From Sphingobium_A sp965228065 (lineage in GTDB: Bacteria; Pseudomonadota; Alphaproteobacteria; Sphingomonadales; Sphingomonadaceae), in NCBI GenBank assembly GCA_965228065.1, contig OZ245788.1, positions 2,604,001 through 2,668,000 on the forward strand: a stretch of 64,000 bases of DNA, read 5' to 3'. Every line of letters begins with the position of its first letter. Positions within the stretch are counted from its first letter, which is position 1. Both the position numbers and the translations under genes were made by a program. The notes beneath the pieces were generated by a model. The model was not told the DNA's origin. It made no database searches and saw only the letters and a program-made list of their open reading frames with translations. Positions 16,252-23,620 of the stretch are shown piece after piece.

Positions 16252-16274
16252 ATATCCGGATTAATAGATATATT
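16250..16274. promoter_or_regulatory. Likely ArsR operator at the arsR start
   Basis: An AT-rich imperfect dyad with ATATAT near both ends (16250-16255 and about 16268-16273) covers the arsR start codon and the bases just upstream. Related ArsR/SmtB repressors bind paired AT-rich half-sites of this kind. Its position would let ArsR repress its own operon. The gap to the divergent DUF2946 gene is only 88 bp, so it might also touch that promoter. Confidence 0.5.
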
Positions 16275-16339
16275 GTCCGCCCACAAGAGCGGCGAATGCG
16301 CCGTCGACAGAATCGTCCGCTCGCGCTAGGGGCGCGACC

Positions 16340-16744
16340 ATGCACCGGGCGGGACTCAGCATGGGCAATATCGGCGGCAAGGTCGTTCTCGGCCTGCTCA
16401 CGCTGATGCTTGCCATGCGGTTGCTCGTTCCCGCCGGCTGGATGCCGATGGCGAGCGGCGGCTATGCCATAACCTTGTGCACCGGTATGGGCGCGGTCTC
16501 TGCCTGGGTCGACAAGGATGGCAACATCCACAAGCAGAAGCCGGCATCGAGCGAGAATGCCGACCAGCCTTGCGCCTTTTCGGGTTTCGCCGCGGCGCTG
16601 ACCGCGCCCGATCTGCCCGCCGCACTCGCACCCGTTGCCATTTTGACCGGTATCGTCGTTGCGTCGGCATTCGGCAGCGTTGCGATCGGCCGCGGCCTTG
16701 CCGCGCCACCGCCACCTCCCACCGGACCACCCGCCAGCCTCTGA
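16340..16744 (+). CDS. DUF2946 family protein, first gene of copper cluster
   Basis: A 134-residue protein with a hydrophobic N-terminal segment (about 12-32, 'KVVLGLLTLMLAMRLLVPAGW'-type), one conserved Cys in 'ITLCTGMG' (about 47) and a second in 'DQPCAFSGF' (about 76), then a second hydrophobic stretch and a Pro-rich tail. This is the DUF2946 pattern, a family usually found beside copper receptors and PepSY proteins. It is probably an inner-membrane-anchored periplasmic protein; the two Cys could bind copper. It lies 122 bp before the TonB receptor on the same strand. Confidence 0.8.
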   Translation: MHRAGLSMGNIGGKVVLGLLTLMLAMRLLVPAGWMPMASGGYAITLCTGMGAVSAWVDKDGNIHKQKPASSENADQPCAFSGFAAALTAPDLPAALAPVAILTGIVVASAFGSVAIGRGLAAPPPPPTGPPASL

Positions 16745-16827
16745 TCGTCGAAGCCGCTGCCCGGCAGAGTTCGACGCGATCATTCGATCGCGCGACATCC
16801 CGGCAGCACTCACGTTGATGGGCAGGC

Positions 16828-16860
16828 GGCCTCGATGGCGCGTTTGCCCGTATCGAGGCC
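16828..16860 (+). promoter_or_regulatory. Hairpin just before the copper-receptor start codon
   Basis: Perfect 9-bp arms, GGCCTCGAT (16828-16836) and ATCGAGGCC (16852-16860), end 6 bp before ATG 16867. No purine-rich ribosome site is visible between the stem and the ATG. The stem would sit where the ribosome must bind, so it could limit translation of the receptor or respond to a regulator. Confidence 0.55.
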
Positions 16861-16866
16861 ATTTCC

Positions 16867-18900
16867 ATGTTATTCTCACATCGCGCACTTGTGGGCGCGT
16901 CCATTTCCGCGCTTGCCCTGATCCACGCCGTTCCCGCATCCGCGGAGGCTGACGCCGGCGAGTCTGAAGCCAATCGCCCCGACATCGTCGTCACCGCCGA
17001 GCGTGTCACCGAAGCTGCGGCCGCTGCGGTTCGCAAACGCCCCGGTGGCGTCGACGTCGTCGATGCCGAGGCGTTCGAGGACAAGGTGGCGGTGTCGCTG
17101 CGCGACGCGCTCGCCTTTTCGCCCGGCGTCTATGCGCAGCCGCGCTTCGGGCAGGAGGTCCGCCTGTCGATCCGCGGATCGGGCATCAGTCGCGGTTTCC
17201 ACATGCGCGGGCTGACGCTGCTGCAGGACGGCATCCCGATCAATCTGGCTGACGACAATGGCGATTTCCAGGAACTCGACCCGCAGGTCTTCGAACGGAT
17301 CGAGGTCTATCGCGGCGGCAATGCGTTGCGCTTCGGCGGCTCGACGCTGGGCGGCGCGATCAACGCGGTCACGCCGACCGGCCGGACCGCGCCGCGCTTC
17401 GAACTGCGCGTCGACGGCGGCAGTTTCGGCACGATCCGCGGCAAGGCGGCGGCGGGCTTCGCCACCGATCGCGGCGATGCCTATCTCGCGATCACCACCG
17501 ACAATTCCGATGGCGATCGTATGCATGCGCGGCGGGACTCGCTGCGCTTCAACGGCAATGTCGGCATCCGCCTGACCGATGCGATCGAGACGCGCTTCTA
17601 CGCGACGATCAGCCATATCGACCAGGATCTGCCGGGCTCGCTGACCCTGACGCAGGCGCTGACCACGCCCCGCCTGTCGCTGCCCGCCAATATCGCGAAC
17701 GATCAGGAACGCGATATCGATTCACTGCGGCTGCAGAACCGCACGACGATCGACCTCGGCGGCGCCACGCTGACAGCCGGCGCCTTCTATAACGCCAAGC
17801 AGCTCTTCCACCCGATCTTCCAGGTGATCGACCAGAAGAGCAGCGACCGCGGCGTCTTCGCCAGCCTCGATCTCGCGGGTGATCTTGGCGGTCTCGCCTG
17901 GGAAGCGACGCTCGGCACGCAGGCGCGGTTCGGCACGGTCGCGGCGAAGCAGTTCGTCAATGTCGCGGGATCGCGCGGCGCGCTGGTGGCCGATGCACGA
18001 CAGAGCGCGCGGACGATCAACAGCTATGGCGAGTTACGCGTGAAGCCGATCGAGCAACTGACCTTGATCGCAGGGGGCATCCACACCAGCGGCCGGCGGG
18101 AGATCGCCAATCGCCTCGCGCCCGCACGCAGTGGCGACGCGGATTTCAGCGCATTCGCACCCAAGCTCGGCCTGTTGTTCGAACCGGCGGGCACGATCCA
18201 GTTCTACGCGAATTACAGCCGATCGGTCGAATTGCCGGGTTATAGTGAACTCAGCCAGATCCCGGCGGGTGGACTGCCGGGCTTTGTCGATGTCGGCCCG
18301 CAAAAGGCGTGGACGATGGAGATCGGCACGCGGGGCACGCATGGCATCGCCTCATGGGATGTCAGCCTGTACCGGGCGAATATCCGCGGGGAGATGCTCC
18401 AGTTCGCGGTCTCCCCCAATATTCCGGCCGCGACTTTCAACGCCGATCGGACGCGGCATCAGGGGATAGAGGCGGGGATCGATCTTGCGCTGACACCCTG
18501 GGCGAGGCTGCGGCAGGCCTATCAGTTCAACGATTTCCAGTTCCGGGGCGACGCGCAATATCGGAACAATCGCCTGCCGGTCGTGCCGAAGCATCAATAT
18601 CGTGCCGAGTTGCGACTGGGGACCGAGGCGATCGCGGTCAGCCCCAATATGGAATGGGTGCCAACGGGCGGGTTCGCCGATTATGCGAATACGGTCAGGG
18701 CGCCGGGCTACACCCTGTTCGGCATCGGTGCCGAGGCGGCGGTGCGCGACGGCATCACCCTGTTCGTCGATGCGCGCAACCTGACGGGCAAAAAGGCGGT
18801 GGGGGATATCTCCGCCGTGCTGCTCGCGACGCCGACGACCGTCGCTTTCTATCCGGTCGAGCGCCGCGCCGTTTATGGCGGCCTTCGCGCGCGTTTCTGA
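16867..18900 (+). CDS. TonB-dependent receptor of the copper cluster
   Basis: A 677-residue outer-membrane receptor with a signal peptide ending 'VPASAEA', a TonB box-like 'PDIVVTAERV' (about 38-47), plug motifs 'LSIRGSGISRGFHMRGLTLLQDGIPIN' in part (about 99-125) and 'IEVYRGGNALRFGGSTLGGAIN' in part (about 143-164), and a barrel ending in Phe. It follows DUF2946 and precedes PCuAC, SCO and PepSY genes, so copper (possibly copper bound to a chelator) is the likely cargo. Ligand identity rests on context only. A hairpin lies just upstream of its start. Confidence 0.92.
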   Translation: MLFSHRALVGASISALALIHAVPASAEADAGESEANRPDIVVTAERVTEAAAAAVRKRPGGVDVVDAEAFEDKVAVSLRDALAFSPGVYAQPRFGQEVRLSIRGSGISRGFHMRGLTLLQDGIPINLADDNGDFQELDPQVFERIEVYRGGNALRFGGSTLGGAINAVTPTGRTAPRFELRVDGGSFGTIRGKAAAGFATDRGDAYLAITTDNSDGDRMHARRDSLRFNGNVGIRLTDAIETRFYATISHIDQDLPGSLTLTQALTTPRLSLPANIANDQERDIDSLRLQNRTTIDLGGATLTAGAFYNAKQLFHPIFQVIDQKSSDRGVFASLDLAGDLGGLAWEATLGTQARFGTVAAKQFVNVAGSRGALVADARQSARTINSYGELRVKPIEQLTLIAGGIHTSGRREIANRLAPARSGDADFSAFAPKLGLLFEPAGTIQFYANYSRSVELPGYSELSQIPAGGLPGFVDVGPQKAWTMEIGTRGTHGIASWDVSLYRANIRGEMLQFAVSPNIPAATFNADRTRHQGIEAGIDLALTPWARLRQAYQFNDFQFRGDAQYRNNRLPVVPKHQYRAELRLGTEAIAVSPNMEWVPTGGFADYANTVRAPGYTLFGIGAEAAVRDGITLFVDARNLTGKKAVGDISAVLLATPTTVAFYPVERRAVYGGLRARF

Positions 18901-18906
18901 GTCCGG

Positions 18907-18925
18907 CCATGGGCGGCGCCCATGG
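18907..18925 (+). promoter_or_regulatory. 8-bp hairpin between copper receptor and PCuAC
   Basis: CCATGGGC and GCCCATGG pair perfectly around GGC, 7 bp after the receptor stop and 29 bp before the PCuAC start. It may slow decay of the upstream message or reduce read-through into the chaperone genes. No T-run follows. Confidence 0.45.
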
Positions 18926-18954
18926 TGCCGCCCCCATTTTCGGGGAGATCCCTT

Positions 18955-19416
18955 ATGAAGATATCGATCATATTTGCCGGCGCGCTGTTCGCCATGGCGA
19001 CGCCGGCAATCGCCGGTCCGGTCAGGCTCGACACGCCCTGGCTTCGCGAAACCCCGCCCGCGTCGAAGGTCGGCGCGGGCTATGCCGTCATCGTCAATGA
19101 CGGACGCGCCGAGGACCGGTTGCTCGGCGGCACCACGCCGGCTGCCGAACGCGTGGAGGTCCATCGCATGAGCATGGAGGGCGGCATCATGCGGATGCGG
19201 CCCGTCGAGGGTGGCCTTGCCGTGCCCGCCAGCGGCCGCGTCGCGTTGAAGCCCGGCAGCTATCATCTGATGCTGATGGGCCTGAAGCGTCCGTTGCGCC
19301 GTGGCGAGACGGTACCGCTCACCCTGCGCTTCGCCAAGGCAGGCGCGATCACGATGCGCTTCCGCGTCGAAGCGATCGACTATCGGCCGGCGGGAGGTTC
19401 GCATGACGCACATTGA
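18955..19416 (+). CDS. Periplasmic copper chaperone PCuAC
   Basis: A 153-residue exported copper(I) chaperone that, with SCO, delivers copper to the CuA site of cytochrome oxidase or to copper uptake. The signal peptide ends 'ATPAIAGP'. The family metal motif is present: His-Met in 'VHRMSMEGGIMRMRPV' (about 72-87) and 'YHLMLMG' (about 103-109), giving the expected H(M)X10MX21HXM arrangement. GGGGAG is a good ribosome site before ATG 18955. Its 3' end overlaps the SCO gene by 14 bp. Confidence 0.94.
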   Translation: MKISIIFAGALFAMATPAIAGPVRLDTPWLRETPPASKVGAGYAVIVNDGRAEDRLLGGTTPAAERVEVHRMSMEGGIMRMRPVEGGLAVPASGRVALKPGSYHLMLMGLKRPLRRGETVPLTLRFAKAGAITMRFRVEAIDYRPAGGSHDAH

Positions 19417-20029
19417 AAGGCGATTGTCGCTGCGCATCGTGCGCCTGGGGCTCTGGGGCCTGGTTGCGATCGTCATCGCCGGGCTGGCCGCCTTCATGCT
19501 GTGGCCGCGCCAGCCGGCAAAGCCGGCTGTGCAGGCCGACTATGCATCGGCATTTGGCGGTCCGTTCCGGCTGACCGACCAGAATGGCCGCACCGTCACC
19601 GAACAGACGCTGAAAGGCAAACCCTTCGCGATCTTCTTCGGCTTCACCCGTTGTGCGGAGGTGTGTCCGACCACGCTCCATACGATGGCGCAGCTCCGCA
19701 AGAAGCTCGGCAGCGACGGCGACAGGATGAACCTGGTGTTCGTCTCGCTCGATCCCGAGCACGACAAGCCCGCCGATATCGGCCAGTATCTTACCCTGTT
19801 CGATACGCCGATCATCGGGCTGACCGGCACCGCACCTGAACTCGATCGGATCGCGAAGGCCTATCGCATCTATTACAAGAAGGTGCCGATCGAGGGCAGC
19901 GATTATGTCATCGATCATACCGCGACGGTGTTCCTGATGGACCGTAATGGCGGTTTTTCGGGCACCATTTCCTATGACGAGGATGCGAAGGTCCGGCTGG
20001 AGAAACTGGCCCGGCTGGTGCGGTCGTGA
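19403..20029 (+). CDS. SCO1/SenC family copper-delivery protein
   Basis: A 208-residue membrane-anchored periplasmic thioredoxin-like protein. One N-terminal membrane helix ('LGLWGLVAIVIAGLAAFML'-type, about 14-32) is followed by the SCO domain with the copper-binding CxxxC in 'TRCAEVCPTT' (about 87-96) and the third ligand His in 'VIDHTATVF' (about 170). ATG 19403 has GGGAGG upstream. It overlaps PCuAC (14 bp) and the PepSY gene (GTGA overlap), so all three are co-translated. PCuAC and SCO together are the known copper-loading pair. Confidence 0.94.
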   Translation: MTHIERRLSLRIVRLGLWGLVAIVIAGLAAFMLWPRQPAKPAVQADYASAFGGPFRLTDQNGRTVTEQTLKGKPFAIFFGFTRCAEVCPTTLHTMAQLRKKLGSDGDRMNLVFVSLDPEHDKPADIGQYLTLFDTPIIGLTGTAPELDRIAKAYRIYYKKVPIEGSDYVIDHTATVFLMDRNGGFSGTISYDEDAKVRLEKLARLVRS

Positions 20030-21357
20030 GTGCCGAGCCCGCCGGCAATGCTCGCCCGGACGGTTCGCTGTACCGCGCGGTCTGGCGCTGGCATTTCTAT
20101 GCCGGGCTGATCGTGCTGCCCTTCCTGCTCTGGCTGGCGATCACCGGCGGGCTCTATCTCTACAAGCCCGAGGTGGAGGCTCTGGTCTATCGCGACTGGA
20201 GCAGCGTCGATGCGACGCAGCCCGTCATGCCGCTCGACCCCATGATCGCCGCGGTCGAGCGCGGGGCGGGGGGCGCGGTGGTGCAGGTGATGCGTCCGGC
20301 ATCGCCGGCGGCGAGCTGGCGGATGACGCTGCGCGATCCCGCCGGTACGCGACGGCTGGCGTTCGTCGATCCGCATGACGGTGCGGTGCTTGGCACGACC
20401 GGCGATGGTGGTGTGATGCAGACCGTCCGCACCCTCCACAGCCTGGCGATCACCGGTCCGGTCGGGAATGGGGTGATCGAGATCGTCGCGGGATGGGCGA
20501 TCCTGCTCGCGCTGACTGGCCTCTATCTCTGGTGGCCACGGCGCGGCAGCCCGGTGATCGGCGCGCGCGGGCGTCCATCGGGGCGGACCTTCTGGCGCGA
20601 CGTGCATGCCTCGGTCGGGCTGGTCGGCGCGGCGGTGATCCTGTTCCTCGCGCTGACCGGCATGCCGTGGACGGGCATTGCGGGCAAACAGCTCCAGTCG
20701 CTGGTCGCGTCCAACGGGCTCGGCCGACCCAAGGCGCCGGGCCCCAACCCCTGGGAGGCCGCAAAGGGGCATGATCATGGCGCGGCGAAACAGAGCCTGC
20801 CCTGGTCGATGCAGGGCATGGCGCATCCGATGGGGCATGGATCGGGCGATATCGGCCCCGGCCGGGCCGCGGCGATCGCGGCGAGGCAGGGGCTGGCGGC
20901 GCCTTGGACGATGACTTTGCCCTCGGCACCTGCCGCCCCCTATCTGCTCTCCGCCACGATCGTCCGCGCCCAGGATGCGCGCGCCATCTATATCGATGCT
21001 GCGACCGGCCGGGTGCTGCAGGACGCGCATTATGCCGGGTTCGGCGCGGGCGCGCGGACGATCGAATGGGGGATCGCGACGCATCAGGGCCAGCAATATG
21101 GCGAGCCCAACCGGCTGGTCATGCTGGCTGGCTGTATTGCGATCGTTCTGCTCGCGCTCACCGCGCCGTTGCTCTGGTGGAAGCGCCGCCGCAACGGCCG
21201 CCTCGAAGCCCCGCCGCGCGCAATCGATCGCCGCAAGGCACGTGGCGTCGCTGCCCTGATGATCGCGACCGGCGCAGTCTTTCCGTTGACCGGGGCGTCG
21301 CTTGTCGTGGCGCTCGTGCTGGATATGGCGGTGCGGCGATGGCGGCCGGCTGGATAA
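20026..21357 (+). CDS. PepSY-associated TM-domain membrane protein, His/Met-rich
   Basis: A 443-residue inner-membrane protein of the PepSY_TM (PiuB-like) family with about four to five helices ('HFYAGLIVLPFLLWLAITGG' near 23-42, then around 148, 195, 375 and 415). A periplasmic loop is unusually rich in His and Met: 'GHDHGAAKQSLPWSMQGMAH' plus 'PMGHG' (about 248-272), consistent with copper binding. The start is GTG at 20026, overlapping the SCO stop as GTGA. Family members are thought to reduce or move metals at the inner membrane; which one applies here is not known. Confidence 0.88.
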   Translation: MSAEPAGNARPDGSLYRAVWRWHFYAGLIVLPFLLWLAITGGLYLYKPEVEALVYRDWSSVDATQPVMPLDPMIAAVERGAGGAVVQVMRPASPAASWRMTLRDPAGTRRLAFVDPHDGAVLGTTGDGGVMQTVRTLHSLAITGPVGNGVIEIVAGWAILLALTGLYLWWPRRGSPVIGARGRPSGRTFWRDVHASVGLVGAAVILFLALTGMPWTGIAGKQLQSLVASNGLGRPKAPGPNPWEAAKGHDHGAAKQSLPWSMQGMAHPMGHGSGDIGPGRAAAIAARQGLAAPWTMTLPSAPAAPYLLSATIVRAQDARAIYIDAATGRVLQDAHYAGFGAGARTIEWGIATHQGQQYGEPNRLVMLAGCIAIVLLALTAPLLWWKRRRNGRLEAPPRAIDRRKARGVAALMIATGAVFPLTGASLVVALVLDMAVRRWRPAG

Positions 21358-21608
21358 AAGGGGTTGTTCGCGCGGAGCCGCGGAGGAGGGAGCTGATCAC
21401 CGACGGTGCTCACTCAGCGGCATAAGCGGCAGCCGCTTTGCCTTTCCGCTGGCAGAAGATCTTCGAACGGCCCATGGTCGATCATCGCTCCGCTTCTTCA
21501 TGGGCATGGACGCGACTGAGAGATGCTTGTGCTCCCGCTCCGGCGCGGAGACGCTTATGGTCGCTGATATCGGCATATTTCCCGTAGCACCTGTGCGGGC
21601 GGCTGCCT
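21358..21608. other. Gap after the copper operon, no gene seen
   Basis: This 251-bp stretch contains overlapping short ORFs in several frames, none with a ribosome site or recognisable product. It probably holds the end of the copper operon and the promoter of the small protein at 21609. Confidence 0.4.
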
Positions 21609-21764
21609 GTGGCTGACATATTCCACCAATTGTTCGGCACGCACGTGCCCGATCCCGACCGCAATCATTGGGATCAGGGGCATTTTGCGAGTGTGTGCAT
21701 CACCTGCGGTCGGCCGATGGTCCGGCTGCCTGGCCTGCCCTGGCGGTTGCGCGGCACGCGCTAA
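21609..21764 (+). CDS. 51-residue CxxC protein, sphingomonad small protein
   Basis: A short gene starting at GTG. The protein has an N-terminal amphipathic stretch ('MADIFHQLFG'), then 'RNHWDQGHFASVCITCGRP' (about 19-37) with a CxxC pair, and a basic tail '...WRLRGTR'. The RNHW followed by C-x2-CG-R pattern is one I associate with very short sphingomonad proteins of unknown role; this is from memory, not a search. The CxxC plus nearby His could hold zinc with a partner. The frame opens after a TAG at 21585. The GTG start lacks a strong ribosome site, which lowers confidence in the exact N-terminus. Confidence 0.6.
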   Translation: MADIFHQLFGTHVPDPDRNHWDQGHFASVCITCGRPMVRLPGLPWRLRGTR

Positions 21765-21958
21765 CGCGGCGCGTTCCGGGGCTGGCCGGTTGATTTTTGG
21801 CCCCGAACGCCTACATGGGGCCAGCTATCGTCGCCTGCGACGGAAATTGACGCTTCCGGGCGGATCCTTCCTTTTCACGCTTCCTGGCTCCGTACGCACC
21901 CGCGTGCGGACATCCCATGGCCCGTGAATTGGCCGTGGCTCGTGAAAGGAACATCCCC

Positions 21959-22165
21959 ATGCCAATCGGCAAAGTCAAATTCTTCAACGCCGACAAGGGC
22001 TATGGCTTCATCACTCCCGAGAGCGGTGGCAGCGACAGCTTCGTCCATATCAGCGCTGTCGAGCGTGCCGGCATGACGACGTTGCAGCCCGAGCAGCGCG
22101 TGTCGTACGACATCGAAAATGACCAGCGCGGCAAGGCTTCGGCCGTGAACCTTCAGTCGGCCTGA
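21959..22165 (+). CDS. Cold-shock protein, CspA family
   Basis: A 68-residue single-domain nucleic-acid-binding protein that keeps mRNA unfolded. The OB-fold motifs are RNP1 'KGYGFI' (about 15-20) and RNP2 'FVHIS' (about 31-35). ATG 21959 has GAAAGGA upstream and gives the usual length; an upstream in-frame start is not needed. The 194-bp leader before it may carry cold-shock control. infA follows after 2 bp, so the two are co-transcribed. Confidence 0.95.
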   Translation: MPIGKVKFFNADKGYGFITPESGGSDSFVHISAVERAGMTTLQPEQRVSYDIENDQRGKASAVNLQSA

Positions 22166-22167
22166 AC

Positions 22168-22431
22168 ATGGCCAAGGAGGAACTGCACACCTTCGATGGC
22201 CAGATCGATGAGATCCTTCCCGACGGGCGCTTCCGCGTCATGCTCGAGAATGATCACAGCATCATCGCCTATACGGCGGGGAGGATGCGGCGTAACCGCA
22301 TCCGCTCCGTTGTGGGCGATCGCGTTCAGGTCGAAATGACGCCATATGATATCACCAAAGGTCGTATCATCTATCGCGAGCGCACCCCCGGATCTGGATT
22401 CGGCGGCCCGCGTGGTGCACGGCGGCGCTGA
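22168..22431 (+). CDS. infA: Translation initiation factor IF-1
   Basis: An 87-residue S1/OB-fold protein that binds the ribosomal A site with IF-2 and IF-3. The core 'KEELHTFDGQIDEILPDGRF' (about 3-22), 'RMRRNRIRSVVGDRV' (about 39-53) and 'MTPYDITKGRIIYR' (about 57-70) are typical. The tail of about 16 extra residues rich in Gly and Arg ('TPGSGFGGPRGARRR') is longer than the usual 72-residue IF-1. It sits between a cold-shock gene and the DUF6481 gene, on a single message. A second IF-1 elsewhere in the genome is possible, since this one has the extended tail. Confidence 0.9.
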   Translation: MAKEELHTFDGQIDEILPDGRFRVMLENDHSIIAYTAGRMRRNRIRSVVGDRVQVEMTPYDITKGRIIYRERTPGSGFGGPRGARRR

Positions 22432-22449
22432 ATGAGGAGAAACGAAAGC

Positions 22450-22518
22450 ATGACCAATACGACTATCCCGCAAACCGCCCGGACCCGTCCGGCTCCAATG
22501 GGCGTTGCGCGCACATGA
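22450..22518 (+). CDS. 22-residue leader ORF coupled to DUF6481 gene
   Basis: ATG 22450 follows GAGGAGAAACGAAAGC, a strong ribosome site, and the ORF ends at TGA 22516-22518, which overlaps the ATG of the next gene (ATGA). The peptide is Thr/Pro/Arg-rich ('MTNTTIPQTARTRPAPMGVA'...). The next gene has no good ribosome site of its own, so its translation probably depends on this leader. No regulatory motif is obvious. Confidence 0.6.
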   Translation: MTNTTIPQTARTRPAPMGVART

Positions 22519-22847
22519 GTTCCTACAAGGCACCCGATTTCACCGAGCGTACCGCGCTTGCCCGCCAGGCCAAGCAGAAGGCGCTCGACGCGCTGCGTTC
22601 CAAGCCGGCGCCGACCGAGGCCGAACTGGCCGAACGCAGAGCCGCGGCATTGAAGCGCGAGGCTGCTGCCGAGGAAAAGCGCCAGGCCAAGCGTGAGGCT
22701 GAAGAACGCGAAAAGGCGGAACGCGCCGCTCGCGCGCTTGAGGTCGAAGCTGCAAAGGCTGCCGCCGCAGCGGCTCTGGTCAAGAGCGAAGCCGAGAAGA
22801 AGGCAGAGCGCGATGCGCGCTATGCCGCGCGCAAGAACCGCAAATAA
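22515..22847 (+). CDS. DUF6481 family protein, charged helical
   Basis: A 110-residue, highly charged Ala/Glu/Lys/Arg-rich protein, almost certainly one long helix or coiled coil (about 15-105). The N-terminus 'MSSYKAPDFTERTALARQAKQKAL' in part fits the DUF6481 family of alphaproteobacteria. Its function is unknown; it lies after cspA and infA, hinting at RNA or ribosome-related stress work. Translation is probably coupled to the 22-codon leader. A hairpin follows its stop codon. Confidence 0.8.
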   Translation: MSSYKAPDFTERTALARQAKQKALDALRSKPAPTEAELAERRAAALKREAAAEEKRQAKREAEEREKAERAARALEVEAAKAAAAAALVKSEAEKKAERDARYAARKNRK

Positions 22848-22868
22848 ATAGAGAGATCAGGGATCTGT

Positions 22869-22890
22869 GGTCGGCTGTTACCAGCCGACC
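22869..22890. terminator. Bidirectional hairpin between convergent genes
   Basis: GGTCGGCTG and CAGCCGACC form a perfect 9-bp stem with a TTAC loop, 21 bp after the DUF6481 stop and overlapping the creatininase-family stop codon. Placed between two convergent genes, it may terminate both. No clear T-run is seen on either side. Confidence 0.55.
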
Positions 22891-23609
22891 AGAAGATCCT
22901 CGATCAGACCGCGCACCGCGGCGGCGACCAGTTCGCCGCCCGCGGCCGGTGTTGCCTGCAGCGGATCGGATCCCATCCGCCCGTCGGGATGGCGACGGCG
23001 GAAATCCGCGGCTTCTCGCACCGGCCCGCTCGGTGCGACCGCAGGATCGCACGCCGCCTGCTTGATATATTCGGGATAGCGCCACTGGGTGATCGCGATT
23101 TCCGAAGGCGTCGCATGGCTGCCATGCGCGACGGGGAACTGGCGTTCGGCCAGCGCCTTCACCCCTGGCAATTCCCACCAGTTCCGCAGGCGTAGCGCAT
23201 AGCCCAGATCGCGGCGTGCGAAGCTCGCTTCCGCATAGATTTCCGAGAATGCCGCCTCGATCGAGGCGATATTGCCGCCATGGCCATTGAGGAAATACAG
23301 CCGGGTGAAGCCATGCGCGGCGAGGGAGCGGGCCCAGTCGCCGATCGCGGCGATGAATGTGGACGGACGCAGCGTGATCGTGCCGGGAAAGGCCAAATGA
23401 TGCTGCGCCATGCCGATGTTGAATGTCGGCGCGACGAGCATGTCGGCATTGCGTTCGGCTTCGTGCGCGATGATCTCCGGGCACAGCCAGTCTGTGCCGA
23501 GCAGCCCGGTCGGCCCATGCTGTTCATTGGACCCGATCGGGATGATCACGGTTTGCGATCGTTCCAGATAGGCCGTGATCTCCGGCCAGGTCGACATATG
23601 GAGCAGCAT
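22878..23609 (-). CDS. Creatininase-family amidohydrolase
   Basis: A 243-residue metal-dependent hydrolase. Metal-binding motifs are 'IPIGSNEQHGP' with Glu and His (about 23-33), 'LGTDW' with Asp (about 37-41) and 'NGHGGN' with His (about 106-111). The family includes creatininase, formamide deformylases and the mycofactocin peptide protease, so the substrate is open. The start at 23609 has AAGGGA upstream; ATG 23597 is also possible. It follows an EamA transporter by 11 bp and is divergent from a TonB receptor and an amine oxidase, suggesting nitrogen-compound use. Confidence 0.9.
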   Translation of the reverse strand: MLLHMSTWPEITAYLERSQTVIIPIGSNEQHGPTGLLGTDWLCPEIIAHEAERNADMLVAPTFNIGMAQHHLAFPGTITLRPSTFIAAIGDWARSLAAHGFTRLYFLNGHGGNIASIEAAFSEIYAEASFARRDLGYALRLRNWWELPGVKALAERQFPVAHGSHATPSEIAITQWRYPEYIKQAACDPAVAPSGPVREAADFRRRHPDGRMGSDPLQATPAAGGELVAAAVRGLIEDLLVGW

Positions 23610-23620
23610 CGATTGTCCCT

